NCBI GenBank assembly: GCA_015143295.1
Contig: CM026551.1
Span: 49,216,034-49,280,033 of the forward strand
DNA length: 64,000 bases
Direction: 5' to 3'
DNA from: Tetracentron sinense
Lineage: Eukaryota > Streptophyta > Magnoliopsida > Trochodendrales > Trochodendraceae
Shown: in pieces, positions 12,825 through 22,700 of the stretch
Layout: each line of letters begins with the position of its first letter
How positions within the stretch are numbered: the first letter of the stretch is position 1
Notes under the pieces: model-generated
Told to the model about the DNA's origin: nothing
Seen by the model: the letters and a program-made list of their open reading frames with translations, nothing else
The model's database searches: none
Translations under genes and position numbers: made by a program

Positions 12825-13979
12825 ATGGGCGATTCCCAGGTTACTCAGTCTTCCCGGGCTCCAACATGTGATGATAGTTACTTGCATTTGGGGCATGGTG
12901 ACTCCCCGAGCCTTCAAATCACTACCGTAAAGTTAAATAGTAACAATTATCTTCCATGGTCTCAGTCGGCCATGTTGTTCATCACAGGGAAGGGTAAGGT
13001 GGAGTACATAAATGGCAAGAGTACGAAGCCTCTGGCTACTGATCCTACTTTCCCTAAATGGCAAGCCGAGAACGCCACCGTCATGTCATGGCTTCTTCAC
13101 TCTATGATTCCGGATCTTAGCAATGGATATATCCTTCTCTCTACGGCCCAAGAGATATGGGATGCTGTGAAGCAGACTTACTCTGAGGGGGGCACCCATG
13201 CTAGAGCCTATAAGTTGCGCCAGTGTATTGGGCAACTGAGACAGGGTGATACTTCTCTGGCCACGTACTACTCTACTCTTCACCGTCTGTGGGAAGAATT
13301 TGACATGTTTCATATGTATACGACAAAGTGCTCTGAAGATGCTGTTGGGTTTAAGAAGTATGTTGATGAACACCGGGTCTATGAGTTGTTGGCTGGTCTC
13401 AACCCCGAGTATGAGCAAATCCGTGTTCAGATTTTAGAGAAGGAACCTCTTCCATCCATTACTACAGCATATTCCATTCTCCACAGGGAGGAGCGTCGCC
13501 GAACTAACATGCCACCTTCTTCCCTAGAGCGGTCAGCTCTTTCTTCATGGTCCCAGCGGGGAGGCCGTGATAACTTTCGTGGCAGCAGGGGAGGGGGTAG
13601 GTCCGGAACCGTCAGTGATGAGAGGGATCGACTGAAGTGTGACCACTGTGGCCGCGCTCGACACACCCGTGAGACTTGTTGGGATCTTCATGGTCGCCCA
13701 CAGCAGAGAGGTGGAGGTCGCAATGGCCTTGGTGGTGGTCGTGGTGGTGGATCTAGCGCTCACTCCGTTGTCTCTGATCCAGCTCCTGCTCTTACATCTG
13801 GTGTGTTGCCATCGTCTGACAGCCTTAGCCTTTCCCGTGCTGAGATAGACATTCCGACGCTTTATGGGTCAGTTGGAGCCGTCGGGTCCATCTTCCTCGT
13901 CCTCGTTTGCTCATTCAGGTACATCCGCTTCAGCTTTCAGTGCCTCTGTCTCCACATCTACTCGCCCCTGGATTATTGA
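12825..13979 (+). CDS. Copia gag protein
   Basis: Nucleocapsid/capsid protein that packages the element RNA in cytoplasmic particles. Starts MGDSQVTQ after a leader with no competing long frame. The capsid part (about residues 30-230) carries the copia signature LNSNNYLPWSQS near residue 40 and HREERR near 220. A single CCHC zinc knuckle (C-DH-C-GRAR-H-TRET-C) lies near residues 268-281, followed by a glycine/arginine-rich tail. Homology to the family continues in this frame to about 13856, where the frame is lost by a 1-nt shift, so the last roughly 40 residues are out-of-frame read-through. In copia elements gag and pol are normally one frame. Confidence 0.9.
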   Translation: MGDSQVTQSSRAPTCDDSYLHLGHGDSPSLQITTVKLNSNNYLPWSQSAMLFITGKGKVEYINGKSTKPLATDPTFPKWQAENATVMSWLLHSMIPDLSNGYILLSTAQEIWDAVKQTYSEGGTHARAYKLRQCIGQLRQGDTSLATYYSTLHRLWEEFDMFHMYTTKCSEDAVGFKKYVDEHRVYELLAGLNPEYEQIRVQILEKEPLPSITTAYSILHREERRRTNMPPSSLERSALSSWSQRGGRDNFRGSRGGGRSGTVSDERDRLKCDHCGRARHTRETCWDLHGRPQQRGGGRNGLGGGRGGGSSAHSVVSDPAPALTSGVLPSSDSLSLSRAEIDIPTLYGSVGAVGSIFLVLVCSFRYIRFSFQCLCLHIYSPLDY

Positions 13980-14458
13980 TTCGGGGGCCTCGGATCACAT
14001 GACTGGTATGTCCTCGTTGTTTGCTTCCTATCATATTTGCTCTGGTAGGGATAAAGTTAGAATCGCTGATGGTTCTTATTCTTCTATTACTGGTAAGGGG
14101 AACATCTCTGCTACCCCCTCTATGCATTTATCATCTGTTCTTCATGTTCCTAATGTTGCTTTAAACCTTTTGTCTGTGAGTCACCTAACCAAGTCCTTGA
14201 ATTGTAGTGTCACTTTTTTTCCCTCTCACTGTGTATTTCAGGACTTGGAGACGAGGCGGACGATTGGTAGAGGCTATGAGGAGAGGGGATTGTACTTGTT
14301 GGATAGTTCCTCACCGGTGGCTTCTCCTGTTCAGCAAGTTCGTGATGGGTCTACCAGTAGTAGTAGTCGTGATTGTAACATTTTACAGTTGTTGCAGTGG
14401 CATAGCCGTTTGGGCCACCCATCCTTTTTTGTGTTAAAGAAACTGTTTCCTCAGTATT
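13857..14458 (+). pseudogene. Copia protease and gag-pre-integrase segment
   Basis: Continues the polyprotein in another frame (open frame 13864-14490). The aspartic protease active site is PWIIDSGASDHMTG (about 13967-14008), with DSG as the catalytic triad. The pre-integrase domain ends with WHSRLGHP (about 14397-14420), which carries the two histidines of the integrase HHCC zinc site. The frame breaks again in the T-rich stretch at about 14456-14462, separating these histidines from the two cysteines. Confidence 0.88.
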
Positions 14459-16705
14459 TTGTCTGTTTCTATGTTGGATCTTCAATGTGAAACTTGTGTA
14501 TTTGCAAAAAAATGCCGCTCTTCGTATCCGGCTCATGGTAATAGAAGTATTTCACCTTTTTCTATAGTTCATTCTGATGTGTGGGGTCCTGCTCCTATTA
14601 CTTCCGCTCGTGGTTTTCGTTACTTTGTTACTTTTGTTGATGATTTCTCTAGAGTAACGTGGGTTTACTTGCTAAAACAAAAGAGTGATGTTTGTTATGT
14701 TTTTCAATCTTTTCATAAAATGATTGAAACCCAGTTTGATGTTAAACTAAAAATCCTTCGTTCTGATAATGGAGGAGAGTATCTGTCTACTACTCTCTCC
14801 TCCTACTTCCGTGATCATGGGATTATCCACCAGACTACTTGTGTTCGTACTCCACAACAAAATGGTGTTGCTGAAAGGAAGAACCGTCACCTGTTGGAGA
14901 TAACTCGTGCCCTTTTATTTGGCATGAACGTTCCAAAGCGTTTTTGGTCCGATGCACTTCAGACTGCTTCCTATCTTATGAATCGCATGCCCACTCGAAT
15001 TCTGGGTTTCAAAAGTCCTGTTGATGTTCTCTCTCCATCTCCCTCCTTGTTTCCTCTTCCACCCAAAATCTTTGGGTGTTCGTGTTTTGTGCATATTGAC
15101 AAATCGAAGCGTACCAAACTTGATCCTAAGGCTCTCAAGTGTTTATTTTTGGGGTATGCTCCGAGCCAGAAAGGGTACAAGTGTTACCATCCCCCTTCCG
15201 GACGGTGCTTTGTGTCTATGGATGTTACCTTTTTTGAATCCACCCCTTTTTATTCTGCGACAGAGACTTCTCTTCAGGGGGAGCTCATTGGTGTTGAAGA
15301 AATGTCTCATTCTCCTCTACCTATTTCTATTGATCTAGGGGATTTTACGACAACTGGTAATGAGAAAAAGGATGAAAACATAGATGAAGAAAAGAAAAAT
15401 GTAGATGGAGGGAAACAAAGTGAGGTGCAGGTTTTCTCCAGGAATCCAAATCGTGGGGTTTGGATGACAGATACTTACAAAGAAGATCCTCATATGCCCC
15501 GCCATGAATCCTCCTCAGATCCAGGTAATATCCATACCTCCCTTATTGATTCTAACCTTCCTATTGCTCATAGGAAAGGTGTTCGCTCTTGCACTCAACA
15601 CCCTATTGCTAACTTTGTGTCTTATGATTCTCTATCTCCCTCGTATCGTACCTTTTCTATGGCTTTGTCTTCTGTGTCTATTCCTAGCAGTGTTGCAGAT
15701 GCTCTTTCTAAGTCAGAATGGAAAGAAGCAATAAAAGTAGAGATGCAGGCTCTCGAAAAGAATGAGACATGGGAGATGGTCGATTTACCAAGAGGCAAAG
15801 TTCCAGTGGGGTGCAAATGGGTGTTCACTGTAAAGCATAAGTTTGATGGGTCAGTAGAAAGATACAAAGCTAGACTTGTTGCAAGAGGGTATACGCAGAC
15901 ATATGGCATAGACTACCAGGAGACGTTTGCTCCTGTAGCCAAGATGAACTCAATAAGAGTTCTTTTATCTCTTGCAGCCAACCTGGATTGGCCACTTATG
16001 CAATTAGATGTGAAGAATGCATTTCTCCATGGTGACTTGGAAGAAGAAGTGTACATGAAACCTCCTCCTGGGATAAAGTGTCCTGTAGCTGAGGGGAAGG
16101 TGTGTAGACTGAAGAAGGCCTTGTATGGGCTTAAACAGTCCCCTAGAGCTTGGTTTGAAAGGTTTCGCTTAGTCATGATTAAAGATGGTTACAAACAAAG
16201 CCAAGCTGATCATACCTTGTTTATCAAGCACAACGACAAGAAGGTAACTGCACTCATTGTTTATGTAGATGACATTGTGCTGACTGGAGATGACCAGGGT
16301 GAGATGGAGAAGTTGAAAGGCCTACTAGCAAAGGAATTTGAAATCAAAGATCTAGGTAAGTTGAGATATTTCTTGGGTATTGAGGTTGCTAGGTCCATAA
16401 AAGGTATCTTTATATCGCAGCGCAAATATGTCCTGGACCTCTTACATGAGACTGGTATGATGGGCTGTAAGCCTTGTGACACTCCTATTGACCCAAACCA
16501 TAAGCTTGGTGAAGCCAATGGTGAGAAGGTGATTGAAGTAGGAAGATATCAGAGACTTGTAGGAAGATTGATATATCTCTCGCTTACTCGTCCTGATATT
16601 GCGTATGCCGTTAGTGTGGTGAGCCAGTTCATGCATGCTCCTACCTCAACCCACTTGGATGCGGTGTACAGGATTCTGAGGTTTCTCAAGTCTGCTCTAG
16701 GATAA
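14459..16705 (+). pseudogene. Copia integrase and reverse transcriptase
   Basis: Open frame of about 748 codons. It begins in the integrase zinc region (CETCVFAKKC). Catalytic-core acidic residues are visible in HSDVWGP, LRSDNGGEY and QNGVAERKNRHLLE (D, D, E). The C-terminal region LKCLFLGYAPSQKGYKCYHP follows, then a serine-rich linker. Reverse transcriptase starts near 15720 (WKEAIKVEMQALEKNETWE) and shows [20 protein letters not shown] and the catalytic YVDD (about 16261-16272). The frame ends at a stop at 16703-16705, within the conserved stretch joining reverse transcriptase to RNase H, so that stop is a mutation. It lacks its own start; it is part of a single polyprotein. Confidence 0.9.
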
Positions 16706-17216
16706 GGGCTATTGTATACCCGTACCGGTAACCTGCAGATCGAGGTTTACACTGATGCGGACTGGGCTGGATCAGTTTCAGATAGGCGCTCCACTTCTGG
16801 TTACTGTACGTTTGTTGGTGGTAACCTAGTCACATGGAGAAGTAAGAAACAGTCTGTAGTGGCTAGATCTAGTGCAGAGGCCGAGTTCCGGTCGATGGCT
16901 CATGGATTATGTGAGATTTTGTGGCTTCGCATTCTCTTGACTGACCTAAAGCTCCCTATTCAAGGTCCCATGAAGTTGTATTGTGACAACAAGGCGGCAA
17001 TAAGCATTGCTCACAATCCAGTTCAACACGACAGAACTAAACACATTGAAGTAGACACACTTCATCAAGGAACAATTGAAGACAGGTCTCATCTGTACCC
17101 CTTTTGTGAAGACCGGTGACCAACTTGCTGATATTTTGACAAAGGGTCTTAGTCATGCTCAGTTTACTAAGATTGTTGGCAAGCTAGGCATTTGTAATAT
17201 CTACATACCAGCTTGA
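16706..17216 (+). pseudogene. Copia RNase H
   Basis: Follows the premature stop in the same frame. Conserved copia RNase H motifs: YTDADWAGSVSDRRSTSGY, SSAEAEFRSMAHG (catalytic E) and LYCDNKAAISIAHNP with HIEVD. A small deletion near 17055 shifts the frame, after which the normal C-terminus of the family (ending at 17216) is readable in another frame, just before the polypurine tract. Confidence 0.88.
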
Positions 17217-17223
17217 GGGGGAG
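17213..17223 (+). other. Polypurine tract of the young copia element
   Basis: TTGAGGGGGAG immediately precedes the 3' LTR. It is the second-strand priming site typical of copia elements. Confidence 0.93.
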
Positions 17224-17405
17224 TGTAGAATAATAAGCATGTGTAATGAGGGGCTTTCTTGTAATTTCTTGTAATTAGGGGAAACCCTTCTTTTCTACTT
17301 TAATAGAATATGAGAGAGAAGTGGGTTACACTCTCTTCCCTTTTTTCCCTACTTTCTTCTTCTTCTCCCTTCTTCTAAACCTAAAACCACTTTAAGAAAT
17401 CCACT
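17224..17405 (+). repeat. 3' LTR of the young copia element (182 bp)
   Basis: Base-for-base identical to the 5' LTR at 11978-12159. It is followed by the target duplication ATATC, which fixes the LTR end as ...CCACT rather than ...CCA. Confidence 0.96.
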
Positions 17406-17410
17406 ATATC

Positions 17411-17836
17411 CCCCTACTTGAGTTGTGAGATACTCTGACGCAACTCATAAACACGAGTTGTACCTCCTATCTCATAATAGGTCTGTGTAATGGCATCCCA
17501 TATAGCTTTGGCGGATGGAAGGAACAGGTAGGCACTACTAATGTCTGGCTGCATAGAGTGGAGAAGCCATGACATGATAACTGCATTCTCAGTCTCCCAC
17601 TTGGTATAGGCTGGATCTATAGACTTGGGAGTGGAGATAGTACCTTTTAAGTATCTCATCTTCCCTTTGCCTTTAACAAACTACATCGCATATTGCGACC
17701 AAGCAAGAAAATTTACCCCATCTAACTTCACTGGAGTAATCTGGAGGTTTGGTGCATCAATAACACTAATCACAATACTCCCTCCACCCTGTACAAGGAC
17801 ACTAGAGGACTGGCTAACCTCATATTCATCCATCAT
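17411..17836 (-). pseudogene. Copia gag, N-terminal part of the old element
   Basis: On the minus strand from ATG at 17836: MMDEYEVSQSSS, then LQITPVKLDGVNFLAWSQ, a stop within the next line, and MSWLLHSMQPDISSAYLFL, all co-linear with residues 25-130 of the young gag. It is cut at 17410 by the young element; the C-terminal half lies at 11356-11972. Confidence 0.88.
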
Positions 17837-17952
17837 GAATGTCACAAGGTTGTTTTATACAAATTAACCCGAAAGAGTACTAATCTTCAAAAAAACAGCA
17901 ACAAAACTAGGGTTCCACAACCCAAAAAACACTCAAAAGTGCCTCCACAATA

Positions 17953-18412
17953 GGTAGAATCATAGTTCGAAAACTCGGCAAGTCACTCAAGTAATTTGGC
18001 CGAGTTACTCGACTCGACTGAATTTCGAGTCGAGTCGCCTCAAAACTCGAAGGAGACTATTTGTCGAGTTACTTGGCGATTCGATCGAGTCGAGCCAAGT
18101 TTTTCGACTTGATAGACTAGGCCGAGTCACATAAGGGTATTTTTATCATTATTTTAAATCTAAACTCGAATGTCACACTTTTTTGTATCATATTTTTTTG
18201 GGTCTACAAAGACAATTTACTATGAGCTTTGTTAAACCTAATTTTTTGATTTGAGACTTTAAAACCAGCATACTTTGAGTTCTTTTAACCCAGTTTTTTT
18301 AAGTTATTACATATGTATTCCGAGTTAGACCGAGTCGAGTTTTTCGAGTTACTCGACTCGGCTAGCTTTCGAGCCGAGTCAAGTTTTCGGGTTTTTGAAC
18401 TATGGGTAAAAT
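17953..18412. mobile_element. hAT-like non-autonomous element, CGAGTCGAG group, copy 1
   Basis: The element is 17961-18404 (444 bp). It starts CATAGTTCGAAAACTCGG and ends TTTTTGAACTATG, giving inverted termini. Flanks GGTAGAAT (17953-17960) and GGTAAAAT (18405-18412) are an 8-bp duplication with one mismatch. The first and last ~150 bp are arrays of CGAGTCGAG/ACTCGACTCG words; the middle is AT-rich. It inserted into the untranslated leader of the old copia element. Confidence 0.85.
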
Positions 18413-18949
18413 AGTGAAAAACACCAAAAATAACTCAAAAACAACCTAACAGTGTCCGGGATAATAGAAATCCATGGAATAACCCCCACCAGTCAGATAC
18501 CAATTTTCAAGTAACAAAAAAGGGCCCCAACAGTAAAAAAAAAAAATGGCAATTATAAGGGTGAAAAACCTTCGTCAGGCATTCAATACTTCTCCGATCT
18601 TCATGACACTTATTTTAATTCGTCAATATTTATCATATGGATCAAACACAATAAGTTTGAGTCCCCAAAAAACTTCTAAATCAATCGCATAATCCAAAAA
18701 ACAGATCTGAATTTTTTTTCTAATTTTTGAAGAAAACTCAGAAAAAGTATATCTCCAGAGCTCAGAAAATTCTCAAAAATTAACCAAATTTCTCAAAAAA
18801 ATTCGATCTATCACACGGAACAATAAAAAAAATTCGGAAGCAAAAAATTCTGATGCATTCTGATAGTCTGTACTGTACGGACTAACGCCAGCATGACGTC
18901 ATGCTGACATCAGCATTCCTCTTATTTCATCCCTTCGATCTTCCCTTTG
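18413..18949. other. Remaining leader of the old copia element
   Basis: Non-coding, A-rich on this strand. A TGACGTCA palindrome lies at 18894-18901, in the position corresponding to those of the young element's leader. Confidence 0.6.
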
Positions 18950-18961
18950 GCTCTAATACCA
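18950..18961 (-). other. Primer-binding site of the old copia element
   Basis: On the minus strand TGGTATTAGAGC follows the 5' LTR directly; it differs by one base from the TGGTATCAGAGC of the young element. Confidence 0.88.
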
Positions 18962-19215
18962 AGTCGGTTTAATTTGTGAGAGTTTTAGGGTAAGAAATTA
19001 AGGTTTGAGAGAGAGAAGAAGGAGGAGAAGGAGATTAGGTTTAGGGAAAAATCGTGAGAGATTAATGATCTCTCTCACACTTTATTATTTATATTCTACT
19101 AATGGTCTACTACTAGTATATAAGAGCTACTAATAGTAGACTCACAATACAGTATATAAGAGATAACATAAAGACAAGGCATATAGGAATAAAGCCCATA
19201 AAGCCTTATTCAACA
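18962..19215 (-). repeat. 5' LTR of the old copia element (254 bp)
   Basis: Pairs with 6471-6729. On the minus strand it begins TGTTGAATAAGGC and ends AAACCGACT, then the primer-binding site. It contains TATATACTAG-like sequence as a possible TATA element. Confidence 0.9.
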
Positions 19216-19220
19216 ATAGT

Positions 19221-19554
19221 GACACCAAAACTCAATGGCGTGCTTGACAAGATCTTACTTTTACTTGGACAATTACATTTATGTGTACATAGCTACCAAG
19301 TTGAGTCTAGTCGCTATCGTGCTCTGTGAGAGAGAGAAATTCTAGCATAAACCAATACCCGCCACTCCCATCCCCAAATTTACCTTGAGCAATGATAGGA
19401 CCCCCTAGTAGCACCTATTCAATGACAGCAAGACAGCAATCTATTTTCCTTTAACATGTCTCTAATCACTCCTAACAAATGTAGAAACAATTTAAAACAC
19501 TACAATTTTGAGAAGTGATAGTAAAAAAAGGATGTTTAATATAGGAGCATACAC
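19221..19554 (-). other. Start of the intron after TPS1 exon 6
   Basis: The donor GTGTAT follows exon 6 at 19554 on the minus strand. If unspliced, the frame stops after about six codons (down to 19536). No repeat recognised up to the copia element. Confidence 0.6.
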
Positions 19555-19703
19555 TCGGGAACATCGGTCCTAGTTGGCACAGCAATTTGCAGCAAAACTA
19601 CTTTATCACGCCAGTTTGGATTTTCCTCAAGGAACTTCTCAAATGCCAATATCTTTTGAGGAATTCCTTTGATCATATCAAGACGATCAACACCTAACAT
19701 TAC
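19555..19703 (-). CDS. TPS1: TPS1 coding exon 6
   Basis: 149 nt between GCAG and GTGTAT. Encodes VMLGVDRLDMIKGIPQKIL, FEKFLEENPNWRDKVVLLQ and AVPTRTDVPE, residues 364-413, with R370 and K375 for binding the nucleotide-sugar diphosphate. Ends in phase 2, so a further exon is required; none is recognisable between 19554 and position 1. Confidence 0.95.
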
Positions 19704-22700
19704 CTGCCCACAGTAGAGCAGTAACAATAAGAAAATAGAAAACGAAACCAAGGGACAAAAAACAATATGCTTATCAAGGAAGTCAATAGATAAATATTCA
19801 AGGTCTGAAATTCATCCATTTAAGAAAGAACAACAGCATTTGGTTCATGCATACAAGTGCTCCACTAACAACAATTAAAAACAACTGTGTCTTATCACCC
19901 ATACAAATGACGATACAGCAAAATAAATAGGAAAAAGGGACAACAATGTTTCTTGATGTCAGTTAATCAATTGCTTATGCATCATATTGTACATATCATG
20001 TTCAAATTACAAAAACTGCCGAAAACATGGGAATAGATAGCATGGTTGTTACAGACGACACCTTAACTAGGAGCCTAGGCGCCAAAGCGCTCCATCAGGC
20101 CAAGGCAAGCGCCCATCCACTGAGTATGTCCATTTCACTAAAATAGGTCCTAAACCCCCTTAGAACTACCTTAAACATGGGAATATATAGCATGGTTGTT
20201 ACAGATTCCATGTCAGACGGGCACTTGGTCCCCAGTCAAATACTACCCATTGAGGCGGTCCATTTCACAAAATGGATCCTAAACCCCTTTAGAACTACCT
20301 AAAACATGGGAATATAATCAATATATAGCATGATAGTTACGATTTACACCTCAAGCAGGCACTAGGTGCCCAGGAAACTACTCGCTAAGGCAGTCCATTT
20401 CACTATAATGGGTTCTAAAGCCCCCTAAAACTCACTTTAAAGCCCCCTAGGGTTATTTAGTTGGTTGGGATTTGGGCCCAAACTTGTAGACACAGTTTTA
20501 GACACAAACACACCTATTGTGAGTTTGTGACTCATATCAATAAAAATCCATGCACTTTGTGCTCAGATGGACACGAACACACCTGACACCCATACACTTT
20601 TAGCATTTATTATACAAAAGCACATTTAACTGCATATAGCATCAATTTTAGTAAATTCTTTCAATCATCAGAAAAGAGAAACCAATAGAAAAAGAGGGGA
20701 AGAACCACAATCCATTTGTTTTCAAAAGAAAAAAAAAACAGAGAAAAGAATAGGAGGAATTACCGATCCATTTAACAAAAACGAAATGGCAAGATAGGGA
20801 TAGAGAGGGGAATAGGGATAGGCTGAATTCGAGACACAAAAATCACTTCTAAGTAAGGTTTCAAATTCTGGTGCATATCGGCCGATACGGGACGATACGT
20901 ATTCTGTTTGGAGTTACCCAGTACACTGGTACACTGAAAATAAAAACTCCCCGATATCGACCCGTATCAAGTGTATCAGGTCGATACGGGCCCCGATACA
21001 GGGAATTTTTTAGTTAATTTGTTTTTCTCCTTCTATTTACACTAGGATCCGCATCACAAACTGATACGCACAACTTAATTAAATAAAATATTATTTATGT
21101 AAATGGTTTTAAATTTCATTGTACTTTCAATTAGTTAAGATATTTATTTGTAAATAAGGTTATACACCCATTTGAATTAATTAAACATTATCTTGGATCC
21201 ATATTACTGAAGAATAAAAAATCAACTTTCAGTTAAAAAACAAAATCCTCTTTTTAGCACCTTTTAAGGATTAGGTCAAAATTTTAACATCCAAATGGTA
21301 AGAATTTTTCTCAAATATTAAAATTTCATAAATTCTGCTATATCAAAACCTTACCAACTCAAAAGCATATTTTAGTCTTCAAAATATTTTCATATACATG
21401 CATAATAACAAAATTCTCTGAATTTTTTTAAAAATCAAGAATTTCAGGTGTGCCAAATTATTCATGAATTTTAGATTTGCCAAATTATTCTCAAATTATT
21501 TGCGGATTTTACGAATTTTGCAATAATGTGTTTAGTTCGACAAAGCAAACTGCTTATTGTTGGATTTTTTATTATTTATTATGATTTTCCCAAATATTTG
21601 CCGGATTTTTTTAAATTTTTCCAAACTTGGCCCTTACTGAATTATTCCCTAACCCCGACTTTGTCACTATGTCTACAGAGTTAAATAGTCAACTAACAGT
21701 GTAACAGTTCAACATAAAAAGACTTACATTCAAGCTTATAATTTATGGTTGTAATCCAAAATATTCTTATTTAACTCAATGAATGTAAAGTTTTAATGTC
21801 TAGATTGTATTTCTTATACTTGGCTAAATAACTATGGTTTGTATTTTCATACATGTTTATTAGCACACACGCCTTTTTTAACTTGTAAAATTCTTAACTC
21901 TCATATTTATGGTTATAAACATAGTTCATAGTTGGAGGCCTTCATTTAGTTTGTTTTTAACTTATATTTGCATTAAATGAAGTGTTATGCAAGGTATCTA
22001 AGTTTTTCCTTACGTATCCAAGCGTTTCTTAGTGTATCCTAATTTTTTCCACCATATCCATCTAATACGGTCTGTATACGCCGATACGTATCCTGTTTTG
22101 GACTTACCGATACGGCACCGGATAGTGATATTTTGAACCATACTTCTAAAAGCTAGGCCGATTGAAAATTCGTAGAAATGCAAGAAAACCACGAGCCTCC
22201 GACCACCGACACTACTAGAGAAGAATCATTGGTCCCCTAAAATAAAAAAAGAACAAACCTAAATAATATTTGAAGAAATTTATTTTTGACTCAAAAAGTG
22301 AAAGGCATAGACCCTGATTAGAGTGTCCGGGGGAATGTTCAAACAAGGCAGTCACCTAAGCCATGTTGAGGCAACACCTTGACTACCCTAAATTGCCCAA
22401 GTAGTAAAATTAGATTAATTTATACATCTATAATCATCCCAGATAAGGTAATTTGGGGTTATTACAAATCCATCTTCTGATCATTGATGTAGAGATCAGT
22501 TTTGAATATTATTCACAACAAACACTTCAAGAGTCAAATTCTAATCATCAAGACATTCAAGTATACAACTTAGTTTTGTTAGTTGCTTACTTGTTTTAGT
22601 TATTTTAGTTGTTCCTTTTATTAGAAAATTTAGAATTTAAATTAATCTTCTTTGAAATTAGCATTAATATTTAGAATTAATATATGTTAATTGCTTTGTT

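Larger units (their letters stand above)
11973..17410 (+). mobile_element. Very young Ty1/copia element, full length, coding defective
   Basis: The element is 11978-17405 (5,428 bp). Its LTRs of 182 bp are identical base for base as I read them. The exact 5-bp duplication ATATC (11973-11977 and 17406-17410) flanks it. The order LTR, primer-binding site, gag, protease, integrase, reverse transcriptase, RNase H, polypurine tract, LTR is complete and copia-type. It inserted in opposite orientation into the gag gene of an older member of its own family. Three frameshifts and one stop break the polyprotein despite the zero LTR divergence. LTR ends are TGT...ACT. Confidence 0.97.
6466..19220 (-). 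mobile_element. Old Ty1/copia element with both LTRs, host of nested insertions
   Basis: The element is 6471-19215 on the minus strand, flanked by an exact 5-bp duplication ATAGT (6466-6470 and 19216-19220). Without the young copia element (plus its duplication) and the solo LTR it would be about 5.9 kb, still including the hAT-like insert of the leader. The two LTRs differ at roughly 10-12% of positions by eye, so it is much older than the nested copia element. LTR termini read TG...CT on the minus strand, the non-canonical form seen in some plant copia families. All coding parts contain stops and frameshifts. It sits downstream of TPS1 exon 6 and probably inside the following intron. Confidence 0.92.

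Noticed and set aside
13086..13763. Minus-strand open frames inside copia gag
   Set aside because: Shadows of the plus-strand gag frame.
1..19554. Remaining TPS1 exons on the minus strand
   Set aside because: No frame resembling the GMNLVSYE region or the phosphatase-like domain was found between the copia remnants.
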